Shown: positions 7,347-11,563 of the stretch, piece by piece | Layout of the letters: every line of letters starts with the position of its first letter | Position numbering within the stretch: position 1 is the first letter of the stretch | Source of the DNA: Atopobium sp. | GTDB taxonomy: Bacteria > Actinomycetota > Coriobacteriia > Coriobacteriales > Atopobiaceae | Length of the DNA stretch: 11,563 bases | Reading direction: 5' to 3' | Assembly (NCBI GenBank): GCA_015259105.1 | Contig: JABZGZ010000036.1 | Span: forward strand, 1 to 11,563 | Notes under the pieces: model-generated | The model's input: the letters and a program-made list of their open reading frames with translations, nothing else | Told to the model about the DNA's origin: nothing | Database searches by the model: none | Made by a program: the position numbers and the translations under genes

Positions 7347-7847
7347 CTACGCCTTTCCAATTTCTACGCCATAGCGTGAGCTAAATACCTTCTGAATCTC
7401 GTCAACGGTGCAATTAAGTGCCGTAATAAGCTCGTAAAGACCGCGATTACTGGCCATCTTAAAAATTCTCTCGTGAGAAACAGGTGGTTTCTTGTTGAGC
7501 GAACGCGCCTTATCAATACGAGCTCTAAACGTTTTAGCAATACTAAAGGAGTCTTTACAAGAACCTTCTCTAATAGCGTGTCTAAAATGAGATTCCTCAA
7601 GCGACGCATTATGAATATGGAACGTAATAAGCTCAATTTGAGGATAGGTATCAACAAGATTTGTAGCCTCATCACGCGTCATAAGATCGCGTAGTCTGAA
7701 CTCTTGATCAAGAGGAAATACAATCTGAACAGGATGTTTTTGCCCAATAGGAGACAAAACGTAGGCCGGAGTAGGCTCCGAAACTACATTTTCAACAAGA
7801 CATACGCCCTGACCTGGGTGAACGCAAAACTCGCCAACAGCTCGCAT
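7347..7847 (-). CDS. CarD-family RNA polymerase-binding regulator, divergent
   Basis: CarD/CdnL proteins bind the RNA polymerase beta subunit through an N-terminal Tudor-like domain and stabilise open promoter complexes through a helical C-terminal domain. This 166-residue protein begins VGEFCVHPGQGVCLVENV (4-21), the recognisable CarD/TRCF interaction domain, and continues into a helical region (about 55-166). I chose ATG at 7847 over an in-frame ATG at 7871 because GAGGAG lies seven bases before it, inside the longer reading frame, and the probable -10 element (7873-7878) would place the transcript start after 7871. The C-terminal part contains no tryptophan, although classical CarD proteins use a conserved one as a minor-groove wedge, so its DNA contact may differ. 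It heads a probable operon with the ACT and HAD genes. Family membership is fairly sure; the cellular targets are not. Confidence 0.8.
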   Translation of the reverse strand: MRAVGEFCVHPGQGVCLVENVVSEPTPAYVLSPIGQKHPVQIVFPLDQEFRLRDLMTRDEATNLVDTYPQIELITFHIHNASLEESHFRHAIREGSCKDSFSIAKTFRARIDKARSLNKKPPVSHERIFKMASNRGLYELITALNCTVDEIQKVFSSRYGVEIGKA

Positions 7848-7872
7848 AACACCACTCCTCTCGGATAACAAT

Positions 7873-7878
7873 AGTATA
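7873..7878 (-). promoter_or_regulatory. Probable -10 element of the carD operon
   Basis: Read on the minus strand this is TATACT, one change from the consensus. Transcription would begin near 7866, leaving a leader of about 19 bases before the ATG at 7847 that contains the GAGGAG ribosome-binding site. No good -35 hexamer is seen at 17 bases; TTAGCG at 19 bases is the nearest. The dyad at 7902-7937 abuts this promoter upstream. Confidence 0.45.
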
Positions 7879-7901
7879 CCATGAGAGGCCTGTTATACGC
7901 T

Positions 7902-7937
7902 AATGACCTGCAACTTTATAACTTGTTGCAGGTCATT
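7902..7937. repeat. Perfect 13-bp inverted repeat between cyclophilin and carD genes
   Basis: AATGACCTGCAAC (7902-7914) and GTTGCAGGTCATT (7925-7937) are exact reverse complements around a ten-base AT-rich spacer. The dyad lies 31 bases downstream of the cyclophilin stop and directly upstream of the carD promoter. It could terminate the cyclophilin transcript, but no T-run follows on either strand, so it is either an atypical or factor-assisted terminator or a binding site for a dimeric regulator of carD. Confidence 0.8.
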
Positions 7938-7968
7938 CAATAAAATAACAATATTTTATATAAGGAAT

Positions 7969-8673
7969 CTAATCAATCATTGTGATGGACTCAATGACTG
8001 GTTGCTCTGAAGCAGGGATGGTTCCATTTGAATCGGTTGGGGTTACGCCTTTACAAATTGCATCGACAACGTCCATTCCACTTGTTACCGTGCCAAATGC
8101 AGCGTAATTTCCATTCAGAGTTGAGTTGTCTGCCTGCATGATAAAGAACTGTGAGCTTGCCGAGTTGGGATCTTGAGCACGCGCCATGGAAATAGTTCCA
8201 CGTGTATGTGAGATGTTATTCTCGACACCGTTTTTGGTAAACTCGCCCTTGATTTTATTCTCGGATCCACCCGAGCCATTGCCCTTAGGATCTCCACCCT
8301 GAATCATGAAGCCATCAATAATACGATGGAACGTAAGGCCATTATAGAAGCCTGACTCGGCAAGATGAGCAAAATTAGAAACCGTAATAGGCGCAACGTT
8401 TGCGTTAAGAGTTGCCTCGATAGTGCCGTAATCCTTCACCACAATACGAACATGGTGAATGCCCTTTGCATAGGGATCATCCGCTGCTACAGAATCAATG
8501 TAGCCCTTGTTTTGTGAGCTCTGAGACTGCGTCTGTTGCGTCTGCTGTGATTGCGAGCTTGCTTGTGACTGAGACTTATCAGCACCCCTCATAAGAGAGA
8601 AGAATATTGCTCCTACCGCAAGCACAACGATGACGATAACACCGTACAGTCGACGATTCTTTGTTTGAAACAC
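7969..8673 (-). CDS. Membrane-anchored cyclophilin-type peptidyl-prolyl isomerase, GTG start
   Basis: This protein is expected to catalyse cis-trans isomerisation of prolyl bonds in extracytoplasmic proteins. An uncleaved N-terminal membrane anchor (about 9-28) after basic residues is followed by a Q/S-rich low-complexity linker (about 32-56) and a cyclophilin domain (about 72-234). Catalytic-core motifs are FHRIIDGFMIQGGDP (115-129, including the active arginine and glutamine), SQFFIM (174-179) and NYAAFG (189-194). The start is GTG at 8673, because GGGGAGG lies seven bases upstream and directly follows the stop of the esterase gene 15 bases away; the two are very probably one translationally coupled transcript. 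The pairing suggests the isomerase helps fold secreted products, possibly including the upstream lipoprotein. The TAG stop is at 7969-7971. Confidence in fold and topology is high. Confidence 0.92.
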   Translation of the reverse strand: MFQTKNRRLYGVIVIVVLAVGAIFFSLMRGADKSQSQASSQSQQTQQTQSQSSQNKGYIDSVAADDPYAKGIHHVRIVVKDYGTIEATLNANVAPITVSNFAHLAESGFYNGLTFHRIIDGFMIQGGDPKGNGSGGSENKIKGEFTKNGVENNISHTRGTISMARAQDPNSASSQFFIMQADNSTLNGNYAAFGTVTSGMDVVDAICKGVTPTDSNGTIPASEQPVIESITMID

Positions 8674-8688
8674 GCTATGACCTCCCCT

Positions 8689-10512
8689 TTAAGCAGACGC
8701 GCATGTGACAATCCAAGAAATCAGATTGGCGGTTGCATTGCCTGTTCTCTCGGCAAGAACGTGGCCCTTATCCCAAACAAGCGTGTAATCAACACTGCTC
8801 ACGCCCGAGAAATGCTTTAGAGACAGGCCCAAATTGAGCGAGGTGCAGATTGAGGTATCGGTATTCTGAGCGCCCTCATTAATACGCCAATAAGGAGCAA
8901 CCGATGCTGTCTGATAGCCCTTGTAAGATGCGCTGGTAAAGTACAGTGGATTGAACATATCAACACGAGTTGGAATGTCATTCTCCAGCGTATCAGCCTT
9001 ATTCAGATCAGAGGTCCAATCATTAGCGTAGCTGGACTTCCAATCGGCAAGTTTCATGTAAGTATCAAGGTTCTTTTTAATGAGGTCAGCAGTCTGCTCA
9101 TCAAAATGCAGCGTACTTTGCTCGCCAACACCAAAAAGCTGATTAGCGCGGGTGCTTCTATCAGGAGCATCAAAAGCTCCAACAGGAAGCGACGCGCCTC
9201 TTAAAGCTCGCGAGAAACCCCTCAAGTTCTCAAGCTCAACGCTCTGACGACGAAGGTTATATACAACCCAAATGGATTCTGAGTTCAGAGAGCCAAAATA
9301 GTGCTCAGCAGTATCGTAGATAGTAGATTGAACCTGCTGAGTAGCAGGAGCTGCATTATCTGTACCACGAACCGTCGCGAGATTTGGATCACCTGGGAAC
9401 GTAGGCTCTTCCAGTCGCTGAGGAGTAGAGGTATAAGGGAATGCGTTGTCTCTGACAAAGTTATTCGCAGAAGTCTTAAGCTCGTTGATAAGAAGGTCTG
9501 CATATGATCCAGCGGTATAGACGCCAGAGTTAGTCTCATCAAGACTGACCTTACTGTCATTGCTGTCGAGAAGATCCATGTTGTTGACAAATGAAGCATA
9601 TGCACCAGCAAGATCTTGCGAGAGAGGCTGGGTCCATACACCCTCAGCACGAGAATCTGTTGCATCTGCATACTGACCGGCCGACCACTCATACGCTGCG
9701 TCTGCAAGGTCGTATGAAGTTGCAGGACACCATGAAGCGCTGCCGTAGATAGAGTCTGAAAGCTGCTCGCCCTTCTCGCTATGTGTAGCAGCACCAACAG
9801 CCTTAAGATATGGCGTATAGAGCGGAGAGTCTCCCGAGGTTCCCAGCACCGCGCTGAGGCCGCCGCCAGCCGCAAAGCCAAACACAAAAATCTTCGATGT
9901 ATTGCATGGGAGCAGCTCGTTGTTGTAGCGCAAATACCTGATGGCAGCCTTGAAATCTACTGCTGGCCAAGGAGATCCGCCTGCGTAAAGCTCATCCGAA
10001 CCTGTGGTTGAATCGTAGCCGGCGCTTCTACCGCGGAAACCTGCGTATACGTACACAAAGCCAGCCTCAAGGTACGGCGCGAGACCTTCGTATGAGTAAC
10101 TTGTAGGAGCGCTCTGAGGGAACAGCGTTGCCGTGTTAATAGGCATGACGATTGGCGCAGTACGTGCGGTGAAGCTGCCCACAACGGCTTTCTCGCTTAC
10201 TTCGCACTCGTACGTCGAGCCCTTCTTGGTTCCCGAGAAATACTTACCAGGCACAAAAACCGAGAGAGTGTTTACCGACTTGCTTGCAGGCTTAGTGCAG
10301 TACTGAATGCCCAGCTGATAGTAGCAGTCGTTATCCTCGTCATAACTCCACTGGGTCATGTCCAGCTTAAGTGACTTGAACTCTTCAAGGTCCACGTTAG
10401 ATGCAGGCTGATTCGTATCCTCAGACGTCCTTGCTTGTGGAGTACATGCAGCCAAAGTACCCGCAGCTCCCAAAGCAGAAAGGGACAAGAATTCTTTTCT
10501 CGTAAAAGCCAT
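8689..10512 (-). CDS. Tat-type lipoprotein, tannase/feruloyl esterase-like alpha/beta hydrolase with substituted nucleophile
   Basis: The 607-residue protein starts with TRKEFL (4-9), a twin-arginine-like motif with Lys in the second position, a hydrophobic stretch, and the lipobox LAAC (20-23), so it should be exported and lipid-anchored. The body resembles large secreted tannase-like alpha/beta hydrolases: FRGRSAGYD (159-167), the nucleophile elbow at 210-220, FDAPDRSTRANQLFG (447-461) and DKGHVLAERTG (581-591). The expected triad Asp and His are plausible at 448 or 451 and 584. The elbow reads GFAAG (212-216), with alanine (codon GCG, 9871-9873) where G-x-S-x-G has serine. It may therefore be a binding protein or inactive homologue, or family alignment may place the serine elsewhere. 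ATG at 10512 is preceded by GAGGGG. It is the first gene of a pair with the membrane cyclophilin. Natural substrate unknown; tannase versus other ester is not decidable. Confidence 0.75.
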   Translation of the reverse strand: MAFTRKEFLSLSALGAAGTLAACTPQARTSEDTNQPASNVDLEEFKSLKLDMTQWSYDEDNDCYYQLGIQYCTKPASKSVNTLSVFVPGKYFSGTKKGSTYECEVSEKAVVGSFTARTAPIVMPINTATLFPQSAPTSYSYEGLAPYLEAGFVYVYAGFRGRSAGYDSTTGSDELYAGGSPWPAVDFKAAIRYLRYNNELLPCNTSKIFVFGFAAGGGLSAVLGTSGDSPLYTPYLKAVGAATHSEKGEQLSDSIYGSASWCPATSYDLADAAYEWSAGQYADATDSRAEGVWTQPLSQDLAGAYASFVNNMDLLDSNDSKVSLDETNSGVYTAGSYADLLINELKTSANNFVRDNAFPYTSTPQRLEEPTFPGDPNLATVRGTDNAAPATQQVQSTIYDTAEHYFGSLNSESIWVVYNLRRQSVELENLRGFSRALRGASLPVGAFDAPDRSTRANQLFGVGEQSTLHFDEQTADLIKKNLDTYMKLADWKSSYANDWTSDLNKADTLENDIPTRVDMFNPLYFTSASYKGYQTASVAPYWRINEGAQNTDTSICTSLNLGLSLKHFSGVSSVDYTLVWDKGHVLAERTGNATANLISWIVTCASA

Positions 10513-10641
10513 AATTTCCCCTCGAATAGTTTATTCAGTGGAGGCAGCAACGACCGCTGACCTAATTCAAGCTAGACAATCTATTGTACCAATTTGCAAA
10601 CGTGTATGCTTAAGAGCAAGCGTTTAGAGAAACGAGTTAGC
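10513..10641. promoter_or_regulatory. Divergent promoter region between esterase and hypothetical gene
   Basis: This 129-base gap must serve both directions. ACAAT-CT-ATTGT (10576-10587) forms a short inverted repeat overlapping a possible leftward -10 TACAAT (10583-10588), and TTTGCAAA (10593-10600) is a perfect eight-base palindrome next to it. No -35 hexamer near consensus is visible for either gene, so promoter assignment is weak and may point to an activator. Confidence 0.3.
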
Positions 10642-10911
10642 ATGCCAAAAGTTGTCAATTTCTTTGACCTCATTCATCTCAATGAAAGGCTTGCTCAGCA
10701 GGGCCTTTTGAGCAAAATCCACCTGCGTGACACATGTGGTAAGCAAACCCTCTGGATAGAACTCCCCTCTGGCGAGAAAACCGATGAGCGCGAGAAAATC
10801 GACGGTCAAGAGCTCGAGAAAACAAAGGAGCAAATTGAGGCGTTTTTTGCAATAAAAGGTATGACCGTTGAATTTGACCTCACTGGCGGAAAAAATTTCT
10901 GGATTGTATAA
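10642..10911 (+). CDS. Short conserved hypothetical protein (possibly the coriobacterial RDAC family)
   Basis: An 89-residue soluble, charged protein with no signal peptide, membrane segment or catalytic motif. It begins MPKVVNFFDLIHLNERL and contains LRDTCG (about 28-33), a lysine/glutamate-rich helix (about 44-70) and a C-terminal beta-like FDLTGGKNFWIV. I recall short Coriobacteriia proteins called RDAC family for an RDAC motif; here the corresponding stretch would read RDTC, so that link is tentative. The frame extends upstream to a TTG at 10594 and an ATG at 10606, but the ATG at 10642 is preferred: a weak GAG lies seven bases upstream and the preceding residues look unlike protein-family sequence. 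It is transcribed toward the tRNA gene and is divergent from the esterase. Function unknown. Confidence 0.6.
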   Translation: MPKVVNFFDLIHLNERLAQQGLLSKIHLRDTCGKQTLWIELPSGEKTDEREKIDGQELEKTKEQIEAFFAIKGMTVEFDLTGGKNFWIV

Positions 10912-10920
10912 ATTGCCCGC

Positions 10921-10948
10921 TTGACGAAGCGCTTGAGTCTGTTATAGT
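10921..10948 (+). promoter_or_regulatory. tRNA-Phe promoter
   Basis: TTGACG (10921-10926) and TATAGT (10943-10948) are spaced by 16 bases, both one base from the sigma-70 consensus. Transcription would start near 10955, about 18 bases before the mature tRNA. The element begins ten bases after the upstream gene's stop. Confidence 0.72.
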
Positions 10949-10972
10949 AAATAAGCTTTTCGAAGCACCAAT

Positions 10973-11048
10973 GGCTGGGTAGCTCAGTTGGTAGAGCAGG
11001 GGACTGAAAATCCCCGTGTCAGGGGTTCGATTCCCTTCCCCGCCACCA
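10973..11048 (+). tRNA. tRNA-Phe (anticodon GAA)
   Basis: A 76-base cloverleaf with encoded CCA. The D arm GCTC/GAGC is paired, the anticodon stem GGGGA/TCCCC encloses CTGAAAA with anticodon GAA at 11006-11008, and the T arm pairs AGGGG with CCCTT around TTCGATT. The acceptor pairs GGCTGGG (10973-10979) with CCCCGCC (11038-11044) except at position 4-69, where T faces C. It has its own promoter and terminator, so it is a single-gene transcription unit. The identity elements for phenylalanine are otherwise in place. Confidence 0.95.
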
Positions 11049-11058
11049 CGACTTGAAT

Positions 11059-11092
11059 CGGCTCAGAGAGAAATCTCTGAGCCGTTTTCTTT
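11059..11092 (+). terminator. Intrinsic terminator of tRNA-Phe
   Basis: CGGCTCAGAGA (11059-11069) pairs perfectly with TCTCTGAGCCG (11074-11084) around a GAAA tetraloop and is followed by a T-rich run. The stem begins ten bases after the tRNA CCA end. Confidence 0.93.
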
Positions 11093-11130
11093 TATCTTTT
11101 GATGTAGACGTGGCAAGTAGTAAACAGTAA

Positions 11131-11160
11131 AGGACGCACCTCTTTTAAGAAGCACGTCCT
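11131..11160 (-). terminator. Probable intrinsic terminator of the XRE gene
   Basis: On the minus strand AGGACG pairs with CGTCCT, and the stem continues inward through several G-U wobbles to a TTAA loop, about 14 pairs in all. The tail TTTACTGTTTAC follows. The wobbles pair only when the minus strand is the transcript, which assigns it to the XRE gene 45 bases upstream. The weak T-tract lowers confidence. Confidence 0.6.
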
Positions 11161-11205
11161 ACATAAAGTTTCTTATATTAAAAAGTAATCTAAAGCTATC
11201 TAAAG

Positions 11206-11433
11206 CTATCGATACGTACGCAACGCTTCGATAAGTTCGGAAGCTTCTATACCTAAGGCTTCGGCAAAAGAAAAAACTTCTCCGAGCTTAACGCCACGCT
11301 CGCCTGATTCAACCTTTGATATAAATGCTTGATCTCCAGCAAGATGCTCAGCAACCGCCTCTTGGGTAAGACGTTGCTTCTTTCGCAAATCGCGAAGGCA
11401 CTGGCCCACTAATCTGTTAGATATCTGCTCCAT
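11206..11433 (-). CDS. Small XRE-family helix-turn-helix regulator
   Basis: A 75-residue protein that is almost entirely one Cro/C1-type HTH domain (about 10-66): LRDLRKKQRLTQEAVAEHL (13-31) is the start through the turn, and QAFISKVESGER (35-46) is the recognition helix, followed by LGEVFSFAEALGI. It has no sensor domain and no neighbouring toxin gene, so it is more likely a stand-alone repressor than a toxin-antitoxin partner. ATG at 11433 lacks a recognisable ribosome-binding site, which suggests a leaderless or weakly translated message. An inverted repeat lies 26-48 bases upstream and is a good candidate for autoregulation. The terminator at 11131-11160 closes the unit. Target genes are unknown. 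Confidence 0.85.
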   Translation of the reverse strand: MEQISNRLVGQCLRDLRKKQRLTQEAVAEHLAGDQAFISKVESGERGVKLGEVFSFAEALGIEASELIEALRTYR

Positions 11434-11458
11434 AAGTGCAGCGTAAAACTATCAACTC

Positions 11459-11481
11459 AAATATGCCAAAATCGCATATTT
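11459..11481. promoter_or_regulatory. Candidate XRE operator
   Basis: AAATATGC (11459-11466) and GCATATTT (11474-11481) are exact reverse complements separated by seven bases. The 15-base centre-to-centre spacing would put two recognition helices on nearly the same DNA face. Its place just upstream of the XRE start suggests negative autoregulation. Confidence 0.55.
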
Positions 11482-11483
11482 TC

Positions 11484-11524
11484 TAAAAAAAGAAATTCTC
11501 CCCGATTAGTTCACGGGGAGAATT
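11484..11524 (-). terminator. Terminator of a leftward gene beyond the right edge
   Basis: AATTCTCCCCG (11494-11504) pairs perfectly with CGGGGAGAATT (11514-11524), and the minus strand then runs into a T-rich stretch (TTTCTTTTTTTAG, down to about 11484). It therefore terminates leftward transcription arriving from outside the window. A minus-strand frame in the remaining bases ends SINTARSNV with TAA at 11532-11534, eight bases before the stem; that may be the tail of the gene it serves, but nine residues cannot identify it. Confidence 0.85.
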
Positions 11525-11563
11525 AAGACCTTTAAACGTTGCTTCTTGCAGTGTTTATTGAAG

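Noticed and set aside
7848..7871. Earlier ATG start for the CarD-like gene at 7871
   Set aside because: The GAGGAG site for the ATG at 7847 lies inside this extension, and the probable transcript start is downstream of 7871.
11206..11433. Toxin-antitoxin pair built on the XRE protein
   Set aside because: No adjacent small toxin gene exists on either side within the window; its neighbours are two terminators and a tRNA.

Overview
The window looks like a chromosomal segment of a low-to-moderate-GC member of the Coriobacteriia, most likely Atopobium/Lancefieldella. This rests on overall base composition, on a Coriobacteriia-like gene mix (CarD-family regulator, UPF0237 ACT protein, Tat-lipoprotein esterase, short conserved coriobacterial protein) and on codon style. 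No database search was possible, so the genus is an inference. No phage, insertion sequence, CRISPR array or obvious defence cassette is visible.

Layout. Bases 1-978 (minus strand) hold the N-terminal 326 codons of a phospho-sugar mutase that runs off the left edge. A 310-base divergent intergenic region follows and contains an unusually GC-rich, foldable block (about 1098-1190). Two plus-strand genes come next: an RlmKL-type 23S rRNA methyltransferase (1289-3571) whose first methyltransferase domain looks degenerate, and a Kup potassium transporter (3688-5970) with an acidic tail, closed by a strong terminator at 6006-6038.

From 6107 to 10512 everything is on the minus strand. A carD-like gene, an ACT-domain gene and a Cof-type HAD phosphatase (7847 down to 6107) look like one operon, with the last gene starting at TTG directly behind the ACT stop. 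Upstream of it, a secreted esterase-like lipoprotein and a membrane-anchored cyclophilin (10512 down to 7969) form a translationally coupled pair. A perfect 13-bp dyad at 7902-7937 separates the two units. The esterase has alanine at the position where the family's nucleophilic serine is expected.

The right end holds a short hypothetical gene (10642-10911, plus), a tRNA-Phe(GAA) with its own promoter, encoded CCA and terminator, and a small XRE-family regulator on the minus strand with an inverted repeat upstream of its start. A leftward terminator at the right edge belongs to a gene outside the window.

The window is mostly housekeeping. The points most worth a second look are the loss of catalytic motifs in three otherwise intact proteins (RlmL half of RlmKL, esterase nucleophile, CarD tryptophan wedge), the tRNA-Phe acceptor mismatch and the GC-rich intergenic element. 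I see no single multi-gene novel system.
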